Assembly: GCF_003234445.2 (NCBI RefSeq) | Contig: NZ_CP126269.1 | Location: 434,001-498,000, forward strand | Length of the DNA: 64,000 nt | Source: Curtobacterium sp. MCLR17_036 | GTDB taxonomy: Bacteria; Actinomycetota; Actinomycetes; Actinomycetales; Microbacteriaceae | Direction of reading: 5' to 3' | Part shown: positions 33,747 through 45,100 of the stretch, piece after piece | How the letters are laid out: every line of letters starts with the position of its first letter | Numbering within the stretch: the stretch's first letter is position 1 | Made by a program: the position numbers and the translations under genes | The notes under the pieces: model-generated | Told to the model about the DNA's origin: nothing | The model's input: only the letters and a program-made list of their open reading frames with translations | The model's database searches: none

Positions 33747-34544
33747 CTAGAGCTCGACCTCGAAGGGCTCGGTGCGGACGAGTTCGTGGACGCCCGAGAT
33801 GACCTCGCTCGGGCGGAACGGGTAGCGGTCGATCTCGGCCTGGTCGCTGATGCCCGTCATGACGAGGACGGTGTGCAGCCCGGCCTCGATGCCCGCCTGC
33901 ACGTCGGTGTCCATCCGGTCGCCGATCATGCCGGTGTTCTCGGAGTGGGCGCCGATCCGGTTCATGGCCGAGCGGAACATCATCGGGTTCGGCTTGCCGA
34001 CCACGTAGGGCTGCTTGCCGGTGGCCTTCTCGATCATCGCGGCGATGGCGCCGGTGGCGGGCAGCACGCCCTCGGCCGACGGACCGGTGGCGTCGGGGTT
34101 CGTGACGATGAAGCGGGCGCCGGCGCGGATGAGCCGCACGGCCTTCGTGATCGCCTCGAACGAGTAGTTGCGGGTCTCGCCGACGACCACGTAGTCGGGG
34201 GCGGTCTCGGTCATGATGAAGCCGGCCTCGTGCAGCGCGGTCGTCATGCCGGCCTCGCCGATGACGAACGCCGAGCCGCCGGGCATCTGCGAGCGGCAGA
34301 AGTCCGCCGTCGCCAGGGCCGAGGTCCAGATCCGTTCCTCGGGCACGTGCAGGCCAGAGCTGCGCAGCCGCGCGCTCAGGTCGCGCGGCGTGAAGATCGA
34401 GTTGTTCGTGAGCACGAGGAACTCGGTGCCCTCGTCGAGCCACTGCTGGATGAGCTCCGGGGCCCCGGGGAGCGCCTGGTTCTCGTGCACGAGCACGCCG
34501 TCCATGTCGGTCAGCCAGCACTCGACCTCGTCGCGGGTTGCCAT
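33747..34544 (-). CDS. HAD-IIA family phosphatase (NagD-like)
   Basis: 265-residue HAD-superfamily hydrolase with C2a cap. Motif I is LTDMDGVLVH (nucleophile Asp13, Asp15), motif II VLTNNS, motif III Lys in VVGKPNPMMF and motif IV MIGDRMDTDV. The family dephosphorylates nucleotides, p-nitrophenyl phosphate or glycerol phosphates; the true substrate here is unknown. Convergent with the CPBP protease gene, with 148 bp between that shows nothing clear. Confidence 0.93.
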   Translation of the reverse strand: MATRDEVECWLTDMDGVLVHENQALPGAPELIQQWLDEGTEFLVLTNNSIFTPRDLSARLRSSGLHVPEERIWTSALATADFCRSQMPGGSAFVIGEAGMTTALHEAGFIMTETAPDYVVVGETRNYSFEAITKAVRLIRAGARFIVTNPDATGPSAEGVLPATGAIAAMIEKATGKQPYVVGKPNPMMFRSAMNRIGAHSENTGMIGDRMDTDVQAGIEAGLHTVLVMTGISDQAEIDRYPFRPSEVISGVHELVRTEPFEVEL

Positions 34545-34673
34545 GGCCTCACCCTAGTGCGCGGCCGTGACGGGGACCCCGGACCACGGGCACCGCGCCC
34601 GTCTGAACACCGAACACCGGTCGGCTTTGCCCTAGGCTTTTCGGGACACGTACCGCATCAAGGAGGACCGCCC

Positions 34674-35339
34674 GTGCTCGTCGAACCCGGACCAGCCACC
34701 GCCGCCCCAGGGAGTCCGCCCGAGGCCGCTCCGCGTCGCCGCCGTGGGCGGCCGAACGCACTGGACCGGCAGCAGGTCGTCGACGCGGCGACGGCGATCG
34801 CGAACGAGGACGGCCTCGACCGCCTGTCGTTCCGGGCGCTCGGCGCGCGGCTCGGCGTCGCCCCGATGACGGTGCACCGGACGATCGGCGGGCTCGACGA
34901 CCTGCACGCCGAGCTCGTCCGCCGCACGGTCGACGAGTTCACCGCGACGTTCGTCTGGCCGGACGAGTGGCACGAGGTCGTCCGGACCTTCGCCACGACC
35001 TTCCGCGACCTCATGCGGACGCACCCGCTCGTGCTCGAGTCGCACAGCCAGCGTGCCCCGCTGGCGTCCACCGAGTCGGACGCCGTCGTGGCGAAGGTCG
35101 TCGGGGCGCTCCGCCAGGCCGGTCTGTCCGACCAGGAATCGATGTACGCGTTCTTCGTCGTCTACGACTTCGTCGTCGGGCACGCCGGGGTGCAGGTCGG
35201 CCGGGGCGACGCCCCCGCCGGTCGACCGGAGCGGCACGCGCTCGTGGGCGAGGTGCTGGGGGAGCACTCCTACGACGTCCGCTTCGCCCTCGGGCTCGAC
35301 ATCCTCATCGCGGGCATCGAGGCGCGCGCGAGCGCCTGA
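34674..35339 (+). CDS. TetR/AcrR-family regulator
   Basis: 221 residues. A Pro/Ala tail and basic RRRRGRPNALDRQQV segment precede the helix-turn-helix (about residues 28-75, with LSFRALGARLGVAPMTVHRT). The C-terminal ligand domain is all-alpha and not assignable. A near-perfect AAGGAGGA lies 6 bp ahead of the GTG at 34674, which fixes the start. It is followed after 23 bp by the TrmH gene on the same strand. The target is unknown. Confidence 0.88.
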   Translation: MLVEPGPATAAPGSPPEAAPRRRRGRPNALDRQQVVDAATAIANEDGLDRLSFRALGARLGVAPMTVHRTIGGLDDLHAELVRRTVDEFTATFVWPDEWHEVVRTFATTFRDLMRTHPLVLESHSQRAPLASTESDAVVAKVVGALRQAGLSDQESMYAFFVVYDFVVGHAGVQVGRGDAPAGRPERHALVGEVLGEHSYDVRFALGLDILIAGIEARASA

Positions 35340-35362
35340 CCGCCGGGTCGTACGCTGGTCCG

Positions 35363-35998
35363 GTGAGCACCACGCCCGAGCCGTCGCACGAGCTGACGAC
35401 GAACGGCGTCGGTCCGCACCCCGAGCCGTGGCCGGACGACCCGCGGCTCGACCCGGAGCTGTTGGCGACCGGGGACAGCCGCAACGTCGTCGACCGGTTC
35501 CGCTACTGGTCGATGGAGGCGATCGTCGCCGAGCTCGACACCCGTCGGCACGCGTTCGACGTCGCGATCGAGAACTGGCAGCACGACCTGAACATCGGGT
35601 CGATCGTGCGGAGCGCGAACGCCTTCCTCGCCGGCACGGTGCACATCATCGGGCGGCGACGCTGGAACCGGCGCGGGGCGATGGTGACCGACCGGTACCA
35701 GCACGTGCGGCACCACCCCGACGTGCAGGCGTTCCTGGCGGCGATGGCGGACGAGGGCCGGCCCGTGGTCGCGATCGACAACACCCCCGGTGCCGAGCGG
35801 ATCGAGACGGCGGCGATCCCCGAGCGGTGCGTGTTCCTGTTCGGGCAGGAGGGACCGGGCCTGACCGACGAGGCCGTCGCCGGCGCAGACGGACACCTCG
35901 AGATCACGCAGTACGGCTCGACCCGGAGCATCAACGCGTCGGCCGCCGCGGCCGTCGTGATGCACAGCTGGATCGTCCAGCACGCCCGCCCGTCCTGA
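35363..35998 (+). CDS. TrmH/SpoU-family RNA 2'-O-methyltransferase
   Basis: 211-residue SPOUT-fold methyltransferase. The three knot motifs are present: NIGSIVRSANAF (motif 1 with catalytic Arg), LFGQEGPGL (motif 2) and GSTRSINASAAAAVVMHSW (motif 3). These enzymes methylate ribose in tRNA or rRNA using S-adenosylmethionine; the target nucleotide is not evident. GTG 35363 was chosen since the upstream frame lies within the TetR gene. An N-terminal extension of about 45 residues precedes the knot fold. Confidence 0.9.
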   Translation: MSTTPEPSHELTTNGVGPHPEPWPDDPRLDPELLATGDSRNVVDRFRYWSMEAIVAELDTRRHAFDVAIENWQHDLNIGSIVRSANAFLAGTVHIIGRRRWNRRGAMVTDRYQHVRHHPDVQAFLAAMADEGRPVVAIDNTPGAERIETAAIPERCVFLFGQEGPGLTDEAVAGADGHLEITQYGSTRSINASAAAAVVMHSWIVQHARPS

Positions 35999-36183
35999 CC
36001 GACGACCCCCGGACGGGGTGAACGGCAGGGTGAAAAAGCGACGGTTCGTCGGCGGAAAGCCGTGAGGGTGCTCAGGATGGAAGCGCAGCGGCCTGTGAGG
36101 CGGTCGTCGCACACTCATCCCCACCCTGCAGCGTGGACCCGACCACTCCGAGGGTCTGTTCGTCGTGCCCGGAAGGTCACTGC

Positions 36184-39100
36184 TTGCTGCTCGCACCCCG
36201 CCGTCCCCGCCACCGCGCGGAGTCCGTCGCCCGTCCCCGGTGGTTCCGCGGCGTCGCGATGGCCCTCGCCGTGCTCATCCCCACGACCGGCGTCGCGCTC
36301 GGCACAGAGGGCGTCGCACAGGCCGCGGTCGTGCAGTGGGGCGTCGGCGCCGACCAGGCACCGAACTATCAGGCGACGGTCAACGGCGACTTCACGATGA
36401 CCGGCAACGGCGTGCTGGCCTGCTCCGGCACGGCCCTGACGGCGACGGGCACCAGCGGCACCTGCACCGACCTGCACGCGAACGCCGTCGGCTCGTCGAC
36501 CACCACGTCCTACAACGACTACTTCAAGATGGTGAACTCGAACACCGTCTCCGGCTTCACCACGAACTCGTCCACCGGCACGCTGACCATCCCCGCCGGC
36601 GCGACGGTCGCCAAGGCCTTCCTCAACTGGAGCGCCAACACCGGCGTCTTCTCCGGGACGCAGAACGTCACCTGCTCCGGGAACTCCGCGAACGGGTCGC
36701 AGTGGTACGCCACCCGCCCCGACGCGGCCGCGGGCTACCGCACGCAGCCGGCGCAGCTCAAGGTCGGCTCGTCGGCGATCCGCTCCGTCGCGCCCGACGC
36801 CCTGCTCGAGGACCCCGCCTCGCAGGCCAGCGCGCTCTACTACTCGGCCTCCGCCGACGTCACGAACGCCTTCGCCGGTGCCGCCACCGGGTCGCCCCTG
36901 TCGATCAGCGCCGGCAACGTCTGGGCGGCGGTCGGTGCCGGCTGCTACGCGGGCTGGTCGCTCACCGTGGTGTACGACTACGGCCGCTACATCGCGGGCA
37001 ACGCCAACTCGGCCCCGCACAAGGTCATCTACTACCAGGGGCACGTGCGCGAGGCCGCGTCGGACAGCCCCCTCACCGTGAACTTCACCGGGTTCTCGGC
37101 GCTGCAGTCCGGCGTCAGGTTCGGGTACACGCTCTACGAGGGCGACCGCGGGATCACCGGCGACTACATGCGGTACACCCCGCAGGGCGGGTCGCCGACC
37201 GAGGTGCTCAACACGAAGAACGCCGGCGGCAACATCGGCGTCGGCCAGGCGGACGGCTCGGTCCGGTACACGCAGACCGCCGACACCACCGCGTTCACGA
37301 ACCAGAGCGTCGACGTGCACACGCAGACGCTGTCCGGCGTCGACAAGGGCGACACCGCGATGACGCTCACGGTCGGCACGAGCGGCGACTCGTACCTGCT
37401 GCAGAACGCGGTGCTGTCCGTGCCCACCGCGGCGCTCAGCGTGTCGAAGACCCTCGACGGCACGGTCAACGACCAGTTCCGCACCGCGACGGAGAACACC
37501 GCCTTCACCATCACGGTGACGAACAACGGCTCGGTCGCGCTGACGAACATCCAGCTGACGTTCCCGGACACCGAGACGTGCACGCCGTCGACCACCATCG
37601 CGGGGCCACTCGCCGCCGGGGCCACGGCCACGGTCCGGTGCACGGGGCCCCCGCCCACGGCGGCGTCCACCACGAGCTCCGTGACCGCGACCGCCCAGGT
37701 GGCCGGTGACACCACCGTCACCGTCAGCGACACCGGCTCGACGAACACCTACCTGTCGTCGCTCGCCCTCACCAAGACCTCCGCCCTGGCCTCCGGCGCC
37801 ACCGGCAAGGCCGGCGACACCGTGAACTACTCGTTCACCGCCACGAACAACGGCACCGGCCCGCTGACCGGCGTCGCGATCACCGACCCGCTCTCCGGGC
37901 TCTCCGCGCTGACGTACGGCACCTGGCCGTCGGGCACGAGCGGGACGCTGCAGCCCGGCCAGGCCGTCACCGCCACGGCGACCTACACGCTCACCCAGAA
38001 CGACGTCGACGCCGGTTCCGTCGCGAACACGGCGACCGTCACCGGCACCGACCCCGACGGCGGCCCGCGCCCGACCGCCTCGGCGTCCCGCACGCAGCCG
38101 CTCACCGCCGCGAACACCCTCGCGCTCACCAAGTCCGGCGCCCTGGCATCCGGGTCGACCGGTCGTGCCGGCGACACCGTGAACTGGTCCTTCCGCCTGA
38201 CGAACACCGGGGCGCAGACCGTCACCGGTGCCACGATCGCCGACCAGCTCGCCGGCGTCTCCGCGATCTCCTACGGCAGCTGGCCCTCCGGGACGACCGG
38301 CCGGCTCGCGCCGGGGCAGTCGGTGACCGCCACCGCCACGTCGACGCTGACGCAGGCCCAGGTGGACGCCGGCTCCGTGACGAACCCCGCGACCGCCTCC
38401 GGCCGCAGCGCCTCGGGCAGCACCGTCTCCGCCCCGACCGTCACCGCGACCGTCGCCGTGCCCGCCGCCAACGCGCTCGCGCTGACGAAGTCCGGCGCCC
38501 TGGCGTCCGGGTCGACCGGTCGTGCCGGCGACACCGTGAACTGGTCCTTCCGCCTGACGAACACCGGCAACCAGACGGTCACCACCGCGTCGATCACCGA
38601 CCGGCTGAGCGGCGTCTCCGCGCTGACGTACGGCACGTGGCCATCGGGCACGACCGGCACGCTCGCGCCCGGGCAGTCCGTGACGGCCGCCGCCACGTAC
38701 ACGCTCACCCAGACCGACGTCGACGCGGGCAGCGTCGTGAACACCGCCGGGGCCTCCGGCCGCGGCGCGTCGGGCGGGACCGTCACCGCGCCGGACGCGA
38801 CGGCGAGCGTGTCGGTGACCGATGCCTCCAGTCTGACCGTCGTCAAGAACGGGAGCCTGGCGTCCGGCGCGACCGGACGGGCCGGGGACACCGTGAACTG
38901 GACCTTCACCGTGACCAACGGCGGCAACCGCACCCTGACCGGGGTGACGATCGCCGACCCGCTCCCCGGGATCTCGACGATCGCCTACGGCACCTGGGCC
39001 TCCGGGACGACCGGTCGCCTCGCTCCGGGGCAGTCCGTCACCGCCACCGCCACGTCGACGCTGACGCAGGCGCAGGTCGACGCCGGCTCGATCACGAACA

Positions 39101-42100
39101 CCGCCACCGCCTCGGCGACGAACCCGTCCGGCACCACCGTGACGAGCGGCCAAGCGACGAAGACCGTCGACATCGCCTCGGCGCAGAAGATCGCGCTGAC
39201 GAAGACCGGCTCGCTCGCGAGCGGCGCCACCGGCAAGGTCGGCGACACCGTGGAGTGGCGGTTCAGCGCGACGAACACCGGCAACACCACGCTGTACGGC
39301 GTCGCCGTCGCCGACGAGCTCGCCGGCATCTCGGCCCGCACCTACGCGTGGCCGGGCGCCGCCGGACGGCTCGACCCGAACCAGACGGTCACCGCCACCG
39401 CGACCTCGACCCTCACCCAGGCCGACGTCGACGCCGGCAGCATCGTGAACACCGCCACGGCGGCGGGCAACACGCGTGCCGACGGCACCGGCCAGTCCGC
39501 TTCGTCGACGACGACCGCGGCGGTGTCGCTCTCGCGTGCCCCCGGCATCGCGATCACGAAGACCGGCGCGCTCGCCTCCGGGACGACCGGCGCCGTCGGT
39601 GACACTGTCACGTACACGTTCACGGTCCGGAACGCCGGCAACACGACGCTCACCGGCGTCGCCGTGAGCGACCCGCTCGCCGGGCTGTCCGCGCTCACGT
39701 ACTCGTGGCCTGGCACGAGCGGCCGCCTGACGCCGGGGCAGACCGCCACCGCGACGGCGACCTACGCGCTCACCCAGAAGGACGTCGACGCGGGTTCCGT
39801 GCAGAACACCGCGACCGCGCGCGGCACCGCACCGGACGGCTCGACCGCGACGAACGCCGCGACCGCCCGCACCACGGTGCCGTCGGCACCCGGCATCACC
39901 GTGTCGAAGTCCGGTGCGCTGGCCGCCGGTGCGACCGGCGCCGCGGGCGACACCGTCGACTACACGTTCACGGCCCGGAACACCGGCAACCAGACCCTCA
40001 CCGCGGTGACGATCAGCGACGCCCTCGCCGGCGTCTCGACCGTCACCTACGGCACGTGGCCGTCCGGCACCGCCGGCACGCTCGCCCCCGGGCAGACCGT
40101 CACCGCGACTGCGCGCTACGCGCTCACCCAGGCCGACGTCGACGCCGGCAGCGTGGTGAACACCGCACAGGTGTCGGCCCGCACGCCCGCCACGACGACG
40201 ATCACCGCGAGTTCGCCGAACACGTTCCAGGTCCCGTCGAACGGCACCCTGTCGTTCGCGAAGACCGGCACCCTCGTCGGCTCCGGCACCCCCGCGGCCG
40301 GCGGCGCGGTGGACTGGACCTTCACGGCCCGCAACACCGGCAACGTCACGCTCACCGGCGTCACGATCACCGACCAGCTCGCCGGGATCTCCACCGTCAC
40401 GTACGCCTGGCCGGGGGCCACTGGGCGCCTGGCACCGGGACAGACCGTGACCGCGACGGCCACCTCGACGCTCACCCAGGCGCAGGTCGACGCGGGCACC
40501 GTCCGCAACACCGCGACGGTCGCCGGCACGACGCCCCGCGGCACCGCCGTCAGCCAGGCCGCAGCGGCCACGGTGTCGGTGGACCGCACCGTCGCCGTCA
40601 GCGTCGCCAAGTCGGGAGCGCTCGCCGCCGGTTCGACCGGCACCGCGGGCGACACCGCGACCTGGACGCTGCGGATCACGAACACCGGCAACACGACGCT
40701 CACCGGCGTCGGCGCGACCGACTCGCTCGCCGGGCTCTCCGCGCTCACCTACGGCACCTGGCCCTCCGGCACCGCCGGGACCCTGGCGCCGGGCCAGACG
40801 GTCACCGCGACGGCGACCGGCACCGTCACGCAGGCCGACCTCGACGCCGGTTCGGTCACGAACACCGCCACCGCGACCGGCACCGGTCCGTCGGGTACGA
40901 CGACCGCGACCGCCCAGGGCTCCGGGACCGTGCCGCTCGCCGGCAACCCGGCGCTGACGTTCACCAAGGCCGTCGCCACCGGCGCGGGGTACAGCGGCCG
41001 CGCCGGCGACACCCTCGACTACTCGTTCCGCGCGACGAACACCGGCAACCAGACGCTCACCGGCGTCGGCATCACCGACCCGCACGCGGGCCTCGGCGCG
41101 CTGACGTACCGGTGGCCGGGCACGGCGGGGCGCCTCGCTCCCGGGCAGACCGTGACCGCGACCGCGTCCTACACGCTGACGCAGGCCGACGTCGACGCCG
41201 GCACGGTCGCGAACCGCGCCACCGTGTCCGGCACGAACCCGCAGGGCACCGCGGTGAGCACCCCGGCGACCGCCGCGCAGACCATCGCGCCCGCACCCGG
41301 CATCGCCGTGGCGAAGAGCGCCGTCGTCGGCGGCACCGGTCGGGTCGGCGACACCGTGACCTACCGCTTCGACGTGTCGAACACGGGCACGACGACCCTC
41401 GGCGGCGTCGGCGTGACCGACCCGCTGTCCGGGCTGTCCGGGATCACCTACGGCACCTGGCCGTCCGGCACCGCGGGCACGCTCGCCCCGGGGCAGACGG
41501 TCCGCGGCACCGCGACCTACACGATCACCCAGGCGGACGTCGACGCGGGCAGCATCGTGAACACCGCGTCCTCGGCGGCGACCACGCCGGGCGGCGGCAC
41601 GGTCCGCGCGACCGGTTCGGCCACCGTGACCCCGGCCTCCGGGGCCCCGGCGATCACGCTGGCGAAGACCGAGCGCCTGGCCACCAGTGCGACCGGCGTC
41701 GCCGGCGACACCGTGCGGCTCGGCTACACGATCACGAACACGGGCAACCAGACCCTGACGAACGTGACGCTCACGGACGACCAGTCCGGGCACTCGGCGT
41801 TCGCGTTCGGCACCTGGCCGTCCGGCACCGCCGGCACGCTCGCCGTCGGCCAGTCCGTCACGGCGACGGCGACGTACACGCTCACCCAGGCGGACGTCGA
41901 CCGCGGCCGGGTGGCGAGCGACGCCACCACGACGGGCGTCTCGCCCGGCGGTGTCGAGGTCGTCGCCACCGACACCGGCTCCGTCGTGCCGAAGCGCACG
42001 CCCGGGGTCGCGCTGACCGAGACCGGGTCCGTGACGAGCGGCAACGGCGGCGTCGGCTCCGTCGTCACCTGGACGTACCAGGCGACGAACACCGGCACCG

Positions 42101-45100
42101 TGACGCTGACGGTCCCCGAGGTCGTGCACGCCCTCGGCGGCACCGTCACCTACGCGTGGCCGAACGCGCCGAACACCCTGGCCCCGGGTGCGACCCTCAC
42201 CGCGACCAGCACCTCCACCGTCACCCAGGCCGACGTCGACGCCGGGTCCCTGGTGGACACGTCCTCGGTCACCGGGACCGCGCCCTCCGGCACCGACCCG
42301 GCGACCGTCACCGCCACCTCCGCCGCCACCGTGCGCACCTCGGACGCGGCGCCCGGCCTCGGCATCAGCAAGGTCGAGACCTTCGACGCCGACGGCTCGA
42401 CGACCCGCGCCGCCGTCGCCGGCGAGCAGGTCGACATGCGCTACGTCGTCACGAACACCGGCAACGTCACGCTCACCGTCGTCGGCGTGCAGGACGCGCA
42501 GCGCGGTGTCTCGAGCGTCGTCTTCGCCGACGGCGACACGACCATCACCCTGGCACCGGGCCGTTCGGCCACCGCCACGGCCACCTACTCGCTCAGCCAG
42601 TCCGACGTCGACGCGGGCGGCATCCGCTCCGCGGCGACGGCGTTCGGCACCACGCCCGCCGGCACCCGCGTGACCGCGTCCGCCACCGACGGCGTGACGA
42701 TCACGCCGCAGCCGGCCGTCGCGCTGACGAAGACCGCACGCTACGACACGAACGCCGCCGGTGCCGTCGAGAGCGGCCGCGTCGGGGACACCGTGGTGTT
42801 CTCGTTCCTCGCCACGAACACCGGCTCGGTCACCCTGACCGGCCTGACGCTGCGGGACCAGCTCGTCGGCCTCGCCACCGCGACCCCGATCGACGGGACC
42901 CCCGCGCTGCGCGACCTCGAGTGGTCCGGCGGCAGCGCCGGCTCCCTGGCCCCCGGCGAACGCGTCCGGGCGACCGCGCGGTACACCGTGACCCAGACCG
43001 ACGTGGACGCCGGCAGCATCACGAACACCGCGACCGTCGCCGGCACCACGCCGTCCGGCGCGACCACGAACCGCGACGCCACCGTGACCATCGCCACCGC
43101 GGCGGACAACACCGCGGCGATCGGCATCGTCAAGCAGGCTTCCGTCCCCGGGTCCGGCACGCCGCAGCCCGGCGACCCGGTGCTGCTCGGGTACACGGTG
43201 ACGAACACCGGCGACTTCTCGCTGACCGGCGTCACCGTCACGGACGACGGCGCCGACGCGGGCTCCGTCCGCTACGGCACCTGGCCCTCCGGCACCGCGA
43301 ACCGCCTCGAGCCCGGCCAGACCGTCACCGCCACCGCGGTGCACACGCTGACGCAGGCCGACATCGACGCCGGCTACGTCACGAGCCCGGCGCGCACCAC
43401 CGGCACCCCGCCGACCGGTGCGGCCGTCACCGCGACGAGCTACCGCACGGTGCCCGTCACCCAGGTGAACACGTTCGACTTCTCAAAGAGCGGCGTCCCC
43501 GCGGGCAGCACGGCCGGGGTCGGCGACCGCCTGACGTTCACGCTCACCGCGCGGAACACCGGCAACACGACGCTGGACCTGCTCCAGATGACGGACCAGC
43601 TGCAGGGCGTCGGCGTGCTCGAGTACCGCTGGCCCGACCCAGCGGCCCCGGGGGTCGTGCCGCCGGGCCAGGTCGCCACGGCCACCGCCGCGTACACGAT
43701 CAGCCAGGCCGACGTCGACGCCGGCAGCGTGCTCAACAGCGCGAACGCGATCGCGAGCCCGCCGACCGGCTCCGCGATCACGCGGACGACGACGAGCACC
43801 ACCGGGGTGGACGCCTCGGCCCCGACGATCACGCTCGACAAGACCGAGGCGCTGGCCGACGGCGCCGTCGGGGTCGCGGGCGACACCGTCCGGTTCGGGT
43901 ACACGATCACGAACGCCGGCACCACGACCCTGACCGGCGTCGCGCTGACGGACGCCCAGCCGGGCCTCGGCACGATCACCTACGGTGCGTGGCCGTCCGG
44001 CACCACCGGGTCCCTCGCACCCGGTCAGTCCGTCACCGCCACGGCGACGTACCGCCTGACCCAGGCCGACGTCGACCGGGCCGCGGCGGACACCGCGGAC
44101 GGCGTCGCGCTCACCAGCGTCGCCACGACCACGGCGACCGACCGGCGCAGCGGTGAGGCCGTCAGCGCCACCGACGACGGCTCCGTGACGCTCGCGCCGA
44201 CCTCGGGCATCGCCACCCGGAAGACCGCCGCGACCGTCGGCGGCGGCAGCATCGGCGCCGTCCGCGCCGGGGACGTCGTCCGCTACACCGTCACCGCGAC
44301 GAACTCCGGGCAGACCACGCTCACCGACGTCACCGTGTCCGACCCGCTCCGGGGCCTCGGCACCCCGACCACCACCTGGCCGAACACCACGGCGGGCACG
44401 CTCGCGCCGGGGCAGGCCGTCGTCGTCACCGCGGACCGCACCGTGACGCAGGACGACGTCGACGCCGGGTCGATCGCGAACACCGCCACCACGACGGGCA
44501 CCACGCCCGCCGGCACCACCACGTCCGGTTCGGGCACCCGGACGGTCGTCACGACCCCCGGCGCGCCCGCGATCACGGTGCAGAAGACCGAGGCACTGGC
44601 CGACGGCGCCACCGGAGCGGCCGGCGACACCGTGGAGCTCACCGTCACGGTGACGAACCGCGGCGACGTGACGCTGACCGACGTCGCCGTCGCCGACGGC
44701 CAGCCCGGCGTCTCCGCCGTGCGCTTCGACGCCTGGCCCTCCGGCACCGCCGGGCGCCTGACACCGGGACAGTCGGTCGTCGCGCACGCCACGTACACGC
44801 TCACCCAGCAGGACGTCGACCGTGGCGGGGTCGCGAGCACCGCGACCGCCACCGGCGTCCCGCCCCGGGGAGCGACGGTCGCGGCCTCCGACGACGCCGG
44901 CGTCACGGTGACCCCGCGCGGCGCCCTGACGGTCGACAAGACCGGCACCCTCGGCGGCGCGACCGGCGCGGTCGGCGACACCGTCCGCTACGGCTTCCGC
45001 GTCACCAACACCGGGAACGTGACGCTCTCCGGCGTCGGCGTCGCCGACGTGCTCTCCGGCGTCTCCGCCGTCACGATCGACGACTGGTCCGGCGCCGCCG

